A stretch of DNA of 64,000 nucleotides from NCBI GenBank assembly GCA_037975125.1, contig CM075862.1:46975020-47039019 (forward strand), in the 5' to 3' direction. A program made the position numbers and the translations under genes. The notes below the pieces were generated by a model. It ran no database searches and was not told the origin of the DNA. It saw nothing but the letters and a program-made list of their open reading frames with translations. Origin of the DNA: Latrodectus hesperus (lineage: Eukaryota; Arthropoda; Arachnida; Araneae; Theridiidae). Position 1 is the stretch's first letter. Each line of letters opens with the position of its first letter. Positions 49,517 to 63,360 of the stretch are shown here, piece by piece.

Positions 49517-49767
49517 TTATTTTTATTTTTTTTTTCCAATTCCAAGCTGTTCGTAGGATTAATCCATACAGATTTACAAGGGATGAAGGCAATGACAACT
49601 TATTCAGTTGGGCACCCAGGGGGTGTGCCATGTTTGCCCCCGAAAGTTAAATGATAGAGAAACAAACACAGAGAGAAAGGAACATCCGTGCTCCAATTAG
49701 GATTCGAACCATGGACTTTCTGTTTCAAAGTTAGGGTCGGTAACCAATCCACCATCAATCGGCAGGT
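49517..49767 (-). mobile_element. SINE family 2, second copy
   Basis: On the minus strand the head ends with a clear B box GGTTCGAATCC (plus 49700-49710) and is followed by GCACGGATGTTCCTTTCTCTC, matching the post-head block of the 24.3-kb copy. The body includes GGGGGCAAACATGGCACACC, and the 3' end is an A-rich tail, seen as the T-run at 49519-49535. The A-box side (ATTGATGGTGGATTGGTTAC) is diverged. No target duplication was identified with confidence. Confidence 0.82.
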
Positions 49768-52516
<2,749 letters not shown>

Positions 52517-52649
52517 CAAAATATCAACATTATTTTTTTAATTTAAATTTTTTAATGCCTGTAAAAATTAATTGTGTAAAGTTGAGGAAATTCTGCATTG
52601 TATTTCAATAGCTGAATGTTAAATTAATTATATAGCTTTATAGGAAGCA

Positions 52650-53340
52650 TTACTTTTTCTAGCAGCCGAGCTCCCAACATGTTATGGGCTTATAAGATTC
52701 GATCATTCTCAACAAAACTCGGACCTTTCAGCTCAACCTAAGTCCCATTACCCTTCTGGAAAAACTTTTTCTCGGAAGTAAGCAAAAGTATTCCCCTGGC
52801 AAAGGAAACATATGTGTGTGTGATTCAATTCAATGCAACAGAAATGTATTTTTTGTATACATATCAAGATTTCCTAGAGGATTATTCCGTCCTTCCATCC
52901 GGCTTTTTCGCTTTCCTTTCCCCAGCCAAATCGAATAACATTAATATTGATATACAGTTTGAATCCATCTCGACATATGTTCCTTTTATTTTATTACTGT
53001 CAGGGGGTTCCGCTGAGACGGTCGCGTTCATGCAATCCTCCCTTCTTTTTCGCGACTAAAAAGAACAAGAAAGAATAAAATCAAGAATGAAAAAGATAGC
53101 AGCATATGCGAAAATGTTGTCGAGATGTGAGGACTGCCCTAGATCATACACTTGTTTTTTTTTTTTTTTTACGTGAAATATGACAAATAAAAAGACATTC
53201 ATGACATCTGCGCTGTACTCTTTTCTGAATAACGACTCGCCATCGGAACCGGCTGGTGATTTCAAAAATCCAGATGAGAATTGCGATTCCTGTTTTGGCG
53301 CTATAAAGAGACACATCAATTTACTATGTCCCTGAAAACC
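52650..53340. other. GC-richer island
   Basis: About 690 bp of balanced composition with a T-run of about 17 at 53153-53170. Frames at 52814-53059 (plus) and 53056-53319 (minus) are open but carry no motif I recognise. Confidence 0.3.
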
Positions 53341-53712
53341 TCTCTACTAAATTTTAATTTTATTTCTCACGATAAATTTTGAATATAAATTAAAAATAAA
53401 TTTATGAATTAAAATACGTATAAAGGAAGGGCTTGGAACAAGACTCTTAGTGTTACAATAGTCTACATAAGACGAAGTTAAAAATGTACAAATTTTCTTT
53501 ATTTATTTGAAAGTTAGTGATTTTAAATTTAAGAAAAAAAATGAAAAATGTGATTGATATAAAAAACTGGATTTAGGGTTTGTTTTTCGAAATTTTTAAT
53601 AAAATAATTTAAGGGAAAATATCCTAAAGCAATCTTGAATTTTTGATGTAAACATAAGAGTTGAAATACACTTTCTTATTGTTCTTGTTGGTAAAAAGGA
53701 AATATACCTTTG

Positions 53713-53757
53713 CTGATAGTCAACTAAAATAAAAACTTTATTTTAGTTGACTATCAG
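53713..53757. repeat. Perfect hairpin, 21-bp stem and 3-base loop
   Basis: The arm at 53713-53733 (starts CTGATAGTCAACTAAAA) is the exact reverse complement of 53737-53757, with AAC between. Bases just outside do not pair. Such a perfect, short-looped palindrome is unstable in replication and unusual in otherwise unstructured DNA. Confidence 0.95.
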
Positions 53758-53769
53758 AAGAGGATTCTA

Positions 53770-53900
53770 TACCCTAGCCAACCAATGAGGCGTCATGTTC
53801 ATAAATCACGATTGGAGAATGTAAAATAGATCTTAGTTGCAATGTCTTCCAATTGAAATTATGCCTTTGTAGAAGGCAGGCAAAGTCTGCTTAACACGTA
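53770..53900 (+). mobile_element. Degenerate SINE family 1 fragment
   Basis: CCAACCAATGAGGCGTCATG, followed by GTTGCAATGTCTTCCAATTG, parallels the head and middle of the copies at 25.15 and 55.3 kb (GGTTAGGGCGTCG; CGCAATGTCCTCCAAGTTAA) in the same order and spacing. Strongly diverged; no tail seen. Confidence 0.45.
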
Positions 53901-54497
53901 TTACTTAATAATGAAAACCAATGCACTTCCGGGGGGACGATGGGAAGTTCCTTTATGCTTCTGTATAAATGACTTCATTTTTTCTGCTCTTGGTATGTAA
54001 AAAAGGAAATAACTTAGTGATAACTCATTCGAAATTAAAAATTAGTACCGTTTGACGGAAAAATAGATTTATCAACATGCGTTAAGATAAAAATATTCGA
54101 ATAAGCGAGAATTATTATTGAACTCTACCTCTTTTTATAATTATTATTAAATACGCATTGAGATTGATATTGTTAAATTCCTTTTAATCACCAGATATAT
54201 AGATATTTCTTTGTGCATTAAAGGCCCAATATCAACACATTATATAGGCATGGATTAGGCTCCCCAATTTAAATATTCTTAAAATAATGATAAAATCTTT
54301 CTTTAACATTACTGATTAAGTGCTTATATTATTAAATGGTATCTTAATATTTACCGTGTAAATAAGTTTAAGGTAATATTATTGTTTCACTCTAACTTTC
54401 ATGGGAAGAGAAAATCGGTAGTTTTAAGGAATTAATTTATAACAGTATAGAGAACTTAATTTATTTAACTAAAATAAATCTTACACACAGTGTGGTT

Positions 54498-54498
<1 letters not shown>
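53901..54498. other. AT-rich DNA, no gene seen
   Basis: Apart from a small GC-rich spot (CACTTCCGGGGGGACGATGG near 53926) I see nothing. Confidence 0.55.

Positions 54499-54529
<31 letters not shown>
54499..54529. repeat. (CT)n microsatellite
   Basis: About 15 CT units. Confidence 0.95.
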
Positions 54530-54532
<3 letters not shown>

Positions 54533-55316
54533 TTAATTAAATATTTTAAAACAATTATTTAACTTTTATCTAAAAATATGAGTTTACCATTAAATAGTAA
54601 TTTAAAGTGAGATAGAAACAAAATTATAATTCCTGGATTAATTTTGGTGTTAACGGAATTAATATTTTGTTTCCTTTTTCTGAGGAATAATAACACGGAG
54701 AAAAACGATTAAGGTAAAAATAACATCATCTTGAATGTAAAAAGGAATATATTATTGCTATTCTAAGATTTCTCAATGAAAGAAGAAATTATTGAGAAGA
54801 CTGTTAACACAATTTTTAGTTTCTATCTTTAAAAATTTTGTATGCAATTTTAATGTATGGAATTGTTTTTATTGCCAAATTTTCAATTTTAAAAAATTTA
54901 GTATAATTTTAAATTCATTAACACTGATAATCATTTATAAAATTATGACTCACTGCTTGTATTTCGACGAACATGTTAAATAAGAACTTCAATGTAAATG
55001 GAAATACTAGTGATGTGTGTGTAAACTAAAATTATTCATGCCGCATAAGTTTATATATGTATATATAATGCGTTGGATAGTCAGATTTAGGGTTTATAAT
55101 TATAAAATTTGTCAAATTAGGAGTCTTACGGACTAAAATTTTATAAATTAAACCATAGGAAAATTAGATATAATACTTTCAGTTGAGCCATAATAAATTA
55201 AATGGATGACAATACAAATGATGGCCATAGCAAAATAAATTTTTTTATTTAATCAATTTGATAAATATATCTTAATAGTTTTACATTAATAATCATTTAA
55301 CATATTTACACAATAG
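54530..55316. other. AT-rich DNA, no gene seen
   Basis: Nothing recognisable. Confidence 0.6.
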
Positions 55317-55322
55317 ATGCAT

Positions 55323-55656
55323 GGGTTGCGGTGGATTGGTTGCTTAGGGCGTCGTTCTCTCTATCGGAGGGTAGTGAGCTCAAACCCCAGCATAACCGAA
55401 AATCCGTCGTGTTCGCTAAGAGTGGCGGGAAAACCTTAAAACTGAGCTTGGTTGCAATGTCCTCCAAATAAAATGATATCTGATGTAATGTTCTGAAAAT
55501 GAAATGAATCTGGGTATGACAGCCCAAGTATTGGAGGTCTTCTGCTCGATCCCTGCTTCAAAATCACAAATACTCTATCCGGCTGCTTCTATTTAACTGG
55601 TAGAACCCAATTTATGGCTAGGTACAGGTAAGCATGCTGGTGCAACAACAACAACT
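55323..55656 (+). mobile_element. SINE family 1, copy D, with (CAA)n tail
   Basis: The head has GGATTGGTTGCTTAGGGCG (A-box-like) and GAGCTCAAACCCCAG (B-box-like). Body blocks are shared with copies A-C (TTGCAATGTCCTCCAAATAA, GGCTGCTTCTATTTAACTGG), and the 3' end is CATGCTGGTGCAACAACAAC. ATGCAT at 55317-55322 and 55657-55662 may be a short target-site duplication. This is the longest copy, with about 40 bp in the middle (ATGTTCTGAAAATGAAATGA region) absent from copy C. Confidence 0.88.
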
Positions 55657-55662
55657 ATGCAT

Positions 55663-56638
55663 ACATAGATTGTGTAAGATAAAACTGCTAACATTTTTCA
55701 ATTTGGCAATAAAAATTTTTTTAACATTCATTATTGAGAAAAATCATATCATGATACTATTTTGAGTAATTGTTTCATGAAATATATTGGTGCTATATAC
55801 TTGTAATCATGAATTGTGAGTGCTGAAAATGTATATCTTAGTCAATAAAGAAAAGTATAGCAGAATAATTTTATCTGAATAATCATACTATTAATCTTTT
55901 ACACAATATACGGGAAATATTCTTCATATGGGTTAGCTTCGTACTGATTTATTCAAAGCAAGTCCTTTTTTAAAAAATGAATAAGCAATGTTTGCAAGAG
56001 TGTGTGATATTTTTGTTCATTTATTCATTACATTAATTAACTATCTTAAACTAAGCGCATCCATCTCTTTTAATGCAGCTCTGATTAATAGCTTTGATAC
56101 AAAATATAATTATGTAATTATAATTTTAACAGTCAGAATAATTAATGTCTTCATTGTTACTATTAATAGATCATGATAATCTCATTTTAAAGAATATATT
56201 AATTAACTTATAAAGTTCTCATTTATACTAATTATTTACATTCAGAATATTAATTTTGTGTATCCTTTCAAATTTGCGCTTTTTATAATTGATTTTCAAC
56301 TGTTCGAACATGTGGACTTCAAATTTTTGAGATTACTCAAATAACATATATGATAATTATAAAACACCTAAGTTCTGAAAATACGCTTTGGAAAAGTAGA
56401 AATGAAAATCTCTTATTATTCAAATATGATGGGATAGGACCTAAGATTTTCAACATCAATAGCGCGGTTACCTTATTAGTTAATAACAACTTCGATATTA
56501 GAAAGAAACATAAAGTTGGATACACGAGAAAAACCAACATTTAGTTACACACACACACTTATGGTGATAATATATTTCATATACATCCCGTTATTAACTT
56601 TCTCGATGTCCGCGTGGTTGTTTACACATATTCATAAA

Positions 56639-56639
<1 letters not shown>
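55663..56639. other. AT-rich DNA, no gene seen
   Basis: Nothing recognisable. Confidence 0.6.

Positions 56640-56716
<77 letters not shown>
56640..56716. repeat. (TA)n microsatellite
   Basis: About 38 TA units. Confidence 0.97.
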
Positions 56717-56720
<4 letters not shown>

Positions 56721-56790
56721 GATATTTTATCTTTCCAATTATGAATTTATTATTTTCGTATTATTATCTTCAGTTTAATAAAAAAATGGT

Positions 56791-56904
56791 ATGGCTTCTG
56801 TGTGTAATGGCTTCATTTAGACTTTAATTTCAGACTATTGTACAAAAGCCATGTTTAGTGCCAATGTGGACAACACCCCTTGACGAAGCTGTCCATGTTG
56901 GTAC
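56791..56904 (+). repeat. Dispersed 113-bp repeat, copy 2
   Basis: Second copy of the repeat at 12622-12734. The stem pairs CCAATGTGGACA at 56861-56872 with TGTCCATGTTGG at 56890-56901. Both copies lie in AT-rich DNA within about 1.1 kb of a TA tract. Family unknown. Confidence 0.75.
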
Positions 56905-57108
56905 CACATTTGATTTATTGTGATTTTTACATTTTACTTTTATTATATATGTCTATTTAAATGTGATTCAAATTTTAAACTTAATATTTAAAATTTTCTT
57001 TGCCTATTGGTTGTATGCTCTATCTGTTTACTTTATGTAAATAGTTTTGTCTTTCTGCTTTATTGTTCTTTGCATAGCATTTATTTGAAATTTAAAAAAA
57101 TTGCTTTT

Positions 57109-57341
<233 letters not shown>

Positions 57342-57906
57342 TAAGATAAATTATTGTTCATTTTGAGGGAAAATATCTAAAGTCATAAATCAATTTTCTA
57401 ATCAAATATTTTATGAAATGCATGCATTATTCCTCTTGGAATAAAGACGAATCCATGAATAGTATATAATATGGAAATGATTGCTGAAAACGTTATCTAT
57501 GAATAATGTATATCTTTACATTTACAGAATGATATTATAATAATTATTGTTTTTATTTTGAGGGCCAAATTAAATGCAATAAATCAATTTGTCAATTTAA
57601 AAGTTTATTATCTGTATGCGTTATTCTTCTTTTAACAAACGCAAATCTTAGAATAGTTTTTAAAAGAAGATAGAAATCTTACCTTACGAGTGATGTGCTC
57701 GTACATATTTAATTTTGTTAATAATGTGGAAGTGTAAATAAATATTCATTATATTTAGATTTAAAATCCCGCCACAAACTACGATATATGTTACAGTTTT
57801 TTTTTTCTAATTAAAAATAACTTGATTTTATCAATGTATTCTTTAAAATAATGAAAATAAATAAGAAAAATTCTTCTTTCCAATAAATTTAAAAAAAAAA
57901 AAACGC
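57342..57906. other. AT-rich DNA, no gene seen
   Basis: Nothing recognisable. Confidence 0.6.
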
Positions 57907-57907
57907 T

Positions 57908-57935
<28 letters not shown>
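57907..57935. repeat. (CA)n microsatellite
   Basis: About 14 CA units, preceded by an A-run. Confidence 0.95.
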
Positions 57936-57938
<3 letters not shown>

Positions 57939-58060
57939 CAAATACTTCATAATTTATTTGCTACAGATTTGAGTGGTATATTTTTTTTCTGAAAAGAAAA
58001 TGTTCCGGCAGATAAAAAAAAAATTGTCATCATAAAAATCGCTGAGATGCCATTTTTCTC

Positions 58061-58081
58061 AAAAAAAAAAAAAAAAAAAAA
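58061..58081. repeat. Poly(A) run
   Basis: 21 consecutive A. It could be a retroposon tail, but the sequence before it shows no recognised element. Confidence 0.9.
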
Positions 58082-59039
58082 TACGATCTGCATGATATAT
58101 AGGGAAAATAATTTTCGAAGTTTAGATCGTCAAATATATTCGGTTGACATATTTAATCTATGGTTGAGTTATTGTTTCCATTCATTTTAGAATGGATTTA
58201 TAAAATAAACAACAAAAAAAAATAATTTAACTATTTATGAAACATTAAAGAAATTCAGAGCTGTATTAGAAATTCTTAGATTTATACTCAAGAAAAGTAA
58301 TTTTAAATGAAAATATCGGTTTCTTGCCATATTTAGTTTTATCAAACACAATGCTAGTTTACATATATTGTGTATACGAACACAAATTCCTGAATTATAT
58401 CAATTTATACAAATAAATACGAGTATGTATGATTAAGCATTTTGGGAAAAATAGGATTATATATTAATCTACTGTATTTATTATTTACTTTTGATACTAT
58501 AAAATAGAAGTCGGACAATAACACAGTAATTAATATATACTAAATTATAATGGTAGAAAAGCAATTCAAATCAATATGTATTCTTTTTTAAAATTCTACA
58601 ATACTTCATTTTAGAATTTTAGTGGTGATTTGGACATGTGAAAATGGATGGAGCTATTTCTCAAATTAAAATAACTATTATAAAAATATAAAATCATTAT
58701 AAGGCATATATTAAGATACATTAAAAATAAAAACATTTAATAAGAAAGCATAATTCTTAAGATTTTAAAGATTGTTTACAAATATTGTAATTATTTATTT
58801 AAAATTTTATTAATTAATGAATTTTTAAAAAAAACTTAAATCGTCCTTGCTGATTTAAACTTACCATATATTCAATGTTTTGTCTTGTCTGTTTCATTTG
58901 ACATTTTTAATTGTTGAATGTGTTAATGACTTGAATAAATGGAAAACGGCCTCTTACAAATCAATGCTTTGGTCACTATTTAATTTATAAAATGAGCTTC
59001 TATATTATTCTCAGACATTTGATGGTGAACTTCTCCTTG
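58082..59039. other. AT-rich DNA, no gene seen
   Basis: Nothing recognisable. Confidence 0.6.
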
Positions 59040-59680
59040 TTTGCTGCCTCTCATAGTACGCGATTTGAAGGCTGGCAAAAAATTTGCCAACAAGATGGAT
59101 TTTGCGACGCCATCTCAATACGATGTCGTAATTAATTATGCTTGACGTAGATGAAACGTTATCTGACGTCATGGGTGTTTTATATCAATTAGAATTGTAA
59201 TAAAATTATGCAACCATGATCTCTGCTGGAACGAAAGAAATAACTCTTTTATGATAAATAAAATAAAATAATTCCATTTCAACTTTATCAATAACTTGAA
59301 ATATCATAAATGTTGCCTAAAATTCAAACAACAAAGAAAAAAGCGAAATCTATTTCTAACTCTTTTATTAGTAAGTTTACTCAGCTGCGCTGCAATTTGG
59401 AAAAAACAGTCAAATTGCAAACTAAACACGCTAGGTGGCACTATCTTGCCATAGTAACGACGCACCATTTGCGGGAAAAATATCTTATGGAACTTTTAAC
59501 GTGATATCTCTCAGCACGGTGGTTTTCGATTTTGATGCATGTCATAGAATCTGCTTCCACCCAATCCAGAAAATGATGATATCACACAGCGAGTATCTGC
59601 TACCTCTATTGCAGCTATATAGAATTGTGGCTACACTTCAAATTAGTACTAAACGACTCTGAGAAGTACATCGATTGTAT
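59040..59680. other. GC-richer island with a second TGACGTCA
   Basis: A patchy island containing TGACGTCA at about 59164-59171 (in ATCTGACGTCATGGG), and CAAGATGGATTTTGCGACGC followed by CATCTC, an imperfect inverted pair of GATGG motifs, near 59091. Two overlapping plus-strand frames (59310-59504, 59435-59662) have no recognised product. Confidence 0.3.
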
Positions 59681-60573
59681 TTAATTATTATTTCAATCAG
59701 CACTCCTACAGGATCAACTTCTTAAATTATGAAAACAGCAATTAGTAAAGAATAAACTTTGTTAAACAAATAATCGGATTTTGAGTTTCTGTATTTTTAA
59801 ATATACCATTATGCCGAAGAGAGAGTTTTGGGTATCCTTTCTTTGTTATTTTTAAATAAAAATTAATTACACACGATAGTGACACACAAAGAATATACTT
59901 TGTTTTATTACTTTGATTATTTTTGATTATATTCAGCATTTTATCATTTATTTCTCAACAGACAACGTTAGTAGGATAATGGAAAATTATATTCAATTGC
60001 GCCAGTAAGCAAACACAGTTATTAAGGTAATTTTTATACTTCTTGAGGTAAATGTATTAAACCATCAGGAAACAAAAAGTAAAAACATAATTTATTGCAT
60101 TCATCTTACGATAGTGTTGCAGATTGCTACAACTGATGAGATTCAGAAAAATAGAAGGCAAAATACTTGTTATATGACTCTCGGTAACGACGTTACAAAA
60201 TTGGTTGCTACTTCGAATAAAACATTTTCTTGTGAAGTAAGATGCAAGAAATGTGTAACAAAAAAGTAATAGTAAAGATGTAACAACAAACTAAGATGCA
60301 AAAACTATGCTATTCAAAAAATATCTCACTTTTTGACTGCGATAACCTTACACAATTTATGCGGTTCAAAAAGTTTTCGTTTACAGAATAGAGACGTTGA
60401 TCGGCAAACAAACCTAATCGAAATATAATAGTGAAGAATGAAAGAAAAATTTATCGTACTACTTTAATTTTTAATCATCATATTGTCAAAGAAAAGTCTG
60501 TCTTCATTCAGATCATAAATATTCCTGTCTTCATTTCCGAAATGTAATTTGAAGGTTCGAATCACACCACACT
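59681..60573. other. AT-rich DNA, no gene seen
   Basis: Nothing supported. A frame running through 60464-60838 on the minus strand is out of frame with the retrotransposon remains it overlaps. Confidence 0.55.
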
Positions 60574-61440
60574 TGTTGTTGCGGCTTATCCTCCAAACGT
60601 CTGACGAAGTCAGACAAGGTCTATCCGATTGTTGACCCAAAAGAAATTGAGGACCAGAAGGGGGATGAGTATATATCCTCTCTGGTAAGTCCCAAACAGT
60701 CCAGGATGTGATTAGGAGAAGCCTGCTCAGTTTTAAATTTAGAACAGACCTCAAAAGTTTTCCTACCTCAGAAATACGTGAGACTCCTAATGTGGCTGCT
60801 TCGTAGTCTGGAAATTGCGGTTCTAGAAGTTCTGTCACAACTGAGGACGAAGAATAGCCAAGCTATTTGCCCGTGTACCAGTGATGGCAGGGAGAATTAC
60901 TCCACCCTTTCGAAATTTTAGAATTAACTATAGAATAATGTTCTAAAAAGGGTTAGTGTTGAAGAGAAAGGATTATCGTGGTAACAGCCCTCCTCGGCCA
61001 ATCTATTCGCCTACTCATTGCCGTATATATCTACATGAGAAATAATCCATTGAAAATATTCATGGGACTCCGAAAGTAGCTTGAGAAGGAGGATAAGACT
61101 GCAAGTTTGATCTCCAATGACAATCCAGTTGTGGAGGCACTGAAGAGAGCTTCTGCTGTCCGAAAGGATTCATAGGTCCCCAAAATCACCTTCATTAAGA
61201 ATAGCTTCAAGAACTTGTTTGATTGTAATTAATTTATTTTTGAAGACCGAGGATGAATCAGGGCTGCGAAGGCTGATAGATAGTTTTTCTCCCGGTTTCT
61301 CAATGTAGATGCCACCACCAGCGTGGTCACCCAGTTTACTTCCATCCGTATACATTTTTATGGCAATGTCGTGGATCTTGTTAATGATCTCTAAGGACAA
61401 CTTCTTCTTCTTCTTCTTAGAATTGGGTTTGTATGTCATT
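60574..61440 (-). pseudogene. Non-LTR retrotransposon RNase H domain and 3' end
   Basis: Minus-strand reading from 61440. After a Lys run comes MYTDGSKLGDHAGGGIYIEK, the first RNase H strand with its catalytic Asp. FKNKLITIKQVLEAIL follows, where the catalytic Glu seen in relatives (AELIAIK) appears to be Lys. ILSDSRSSLQCLHNW supplies the next Asp, and FQWIISHVDIYGNE then ANRLAEEG has Asn at the usual final Asp. One frame holds from 61439 to about 60990 with two stops (61170-61172 and 61011-61013). A further frameshifted tail reads QASPNHILDCLGLTREDIY, the same C-terminus as at 35644-35850. The 3' part shares GTCAGACxxTxxGGATAAG and a CAACAACAA tail with that copy. RNase H-bearing elements of this type belong to the I/R1/Jockey assemblage; the exact clade is not decided. 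Confidence 0.88.
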
Positions 61441-61495
61441 GGGCACCTCTGCTTTTATCAGCATTTTGTACCATTAACTCCAAACCCAATGTTTC

Positions 61496-61745
61496 CTAGT
61501 TCCAGTTGCTCGGGTCACCCACTTTATTAATAAAGTCCGATAACCCTTTAATGGAGTCTAGGTGTAACTCTCTAGTATGGATGATGCCTAAAGAGGTTAA
61601 TCTAGGGAGGGCAAGAGCCTCGCATTCATAAATGATATGCTCTGCCGTTTCCTCTTGCGTATGACATTTCCAGCAGATAGGGTCTTGCTGAAATAGTCCC
61701 ATCTGGTCAGAGAGTAAGTCATACAAGGGATAGCTTCCTGACTTT
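61496..61745 (-). pseudogene. Non-LTR retrotransposon C-terminal zinc-knuckle end
   Basis: The minus strand reads YDLLSDQMGLFQQDPICWKC, then HTQEETAEHIIYECEALALP and LGIIHTRELHLDSIKGLSDF with a stop after GDPSNWN at 61496. The C-x2-C, H and C spacing (CWKCH...EHIIYEC) and the following ECEALA...LG block are the C-terminal end found after RT/RNase H in R1- and I-like retrotransposons. It lies directly upstream (minus strand) of a second element's RNase H domain, so it is the 3' end of a different copy or family. A stop just before YDLL shows the upstream part is lost or shifted. Confidence 0.75.
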
Positions 61746-62430
61746 CACCAGAAGATGGTTTGGAGGTCATTTCTACCTCAAGTGAAGGATTCATTACTGC
61801 CCCTTTACAAGACAGCCTCTGAGTTCACTTGTCTTTTTCCGCAAGGTCAACTTCAGAGGCATCACCTGTAGATGCAGAAAGGATTGTTATTTCTTGTGTC
61901 TTTTCAGCCACAAGATAACAATTTATAAGCTCAGGTAATATAAGTCCACCCAGCATTGCCTGAGATACTGGGAAAGGCAAATTACTCTAGAAGTTTGCCA
62001 GGCAACTAGAGGCTCCGTTAAGACACCAATACCGCGGTGCCAATTAGCCCTAGGCACGGAACGCATAACACCAGGGTTTACGGGAGCTGGTTCGCGGCCT
62101 CTGATTCTATATTCAAGGCTATCCTGTCATTCCTACAGGACGTTCGGTGATCCACCGCCTACCGACGCGCCTGGTAGCTGCTCAGGCCCCAGGCTAAGGA
62201 CAACTGTTTAAGATGAGCAGGAATCAAATCCTTCTTGTTGATCTGGGAGGTGAAACTAAAGTGGAAATGGACTCTTGGTAATCCTTCTGAGGACCACTGG
62301 CTTAAATGTATGCATTGTTTTGTATAAACTTTAAATTGCAGGATGCAATTCTTCCTCACTTACAAAACATATAGTGGGAGATGTGCAGCTCTGGTTATCA
62401 TGTTGGTAAGAGATGTTGACAATAACTGCT
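61746..62430. other. GC-rich segment, probably retrotransposon-derived, unassigned
   Basis: This is among the most GC-balanced stretches in the window, and it is continuous with the retrotransposon remains at 60574-61745. On the minus strand several stop-interrupted frames exist (for example around 62159-62359), but none shows an RT, endonuclease or gag motif that I can place. It may be the body of one of these elements or a separate inserted element. Confidence 0.4.
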
Positions 62431-63038
62431 TAGAATAATATGACCCTCTCTCTCTTTCAAAAATATTATTCCTAAAGTTAAAAAAATAATAGGTCTTTGA
62501 GGCTAAAAATATTCTGCAAAAATCTTCTAATCAAAGTATAATAAAGTAATAAGAGATAGATATGTAGACTGTAGACTTTTATTTCTACTATACATACCAC
62601 ACATTTCTGAACGAGTATATAATGTTGACAATGACAAATAATAATTCTCATAACAGTTGTAACTCATATATCTAAAAATAATATGTCATGATTAAGGATA
62701 TAGTATTCAACAAACTTTTTATAACTTAACTATAAGAAATACAGTATGGTATTTTTTACTATCGGCGAAAATCATTCTTACATATTAAAATATTGCTTTT
62801 TATAATTATTAAACAGGTATTGGTAATTGTTGTATTTTTGATTACTTGATTTTAGAATGCTATTTGTTTACACGATTAAAACACGTCATTATGAAGCATT
62901 AACTACGAAAGTGCACCCAGATGACAATCTGCTTTCACATTATATAAAGCTTATTTTACATAAGCTTTGTCCTATTTACCTAGCTACAGAATTATGTATA
63001 ATAATAATTAATCTTACTGTATAAATTTTCTCTTTCTC
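62431..63038. other. AT-rich DNA, no gene seen
   Basis: Nothing recognisable. Confidence 0.6.
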
Positions 63039-63360
63039 TCTATCTAATATATAAAATTCTCGTGGCACAGTTTTCGTTGCCATACTCCTCCGAAACGGCT
63101 TGACCGATTTTGATGACATTTTTTGTGCTTATCCGGTATCTATGAGAATCGGCCAACATCTATTTTTCATCCCTCTAAATGTTAGGGGTAGTACAGCCCT
63201 AATTTTTTATTTATTATTTTGGTTAGTTCTGTAAGTTCCTAATAGATGGCGGTTTAGCATCTAAGTTGCACAAGTATTCGGCAGATGGCGACGTGTTTAT
63301 TTTTCTAGATTATACCATCTTCGAGAAAATTATCGTGCGTGCGCAAGCGAGTGGTTAAAT
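63039..63360 (+). mobile_element. Helitron 5' end
   Basis: Starting near TCTATCTAATATATAAAATT (63039) the sequence runs into CTCGTGGCACAGTTTTCGTT and TCCTCCGAAACGGCTTGACC, followed by GATTTTGATGACATTTTTTG. A TC start, a TATATAAAATTCTCGTG block and a CTCCGAAACGGCT-GACCGATT block are the conserved left end of a widespread arthropod Helitron group, rolling-circle DNA transposons that insert between A and T. Further GC-containing sequence (AGATGGCGGT, AGATGGCGACG) continues to about 63357. No Rep/helicase coding is visible, and no CTRR 3' end with hairpin was found, so the element is non-autonomous, truncated, or ends beyond what I can resolve. Confidence 0.8.

Noticed and set aside
53153..53170. 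A T-run as the tail of a minus-strand retroposon
   Set aside because: No element body with a recognised head or shared sequence lies on the expected side.
60464..60838. A 124-codon minus-strand protein gene
   Set aside because: It overlaps, out of frame, the retrotransposon C-terminus (QASPNHILDCLGL) and its 3' untranslated region. The retrotransposon reading explains the sequence.
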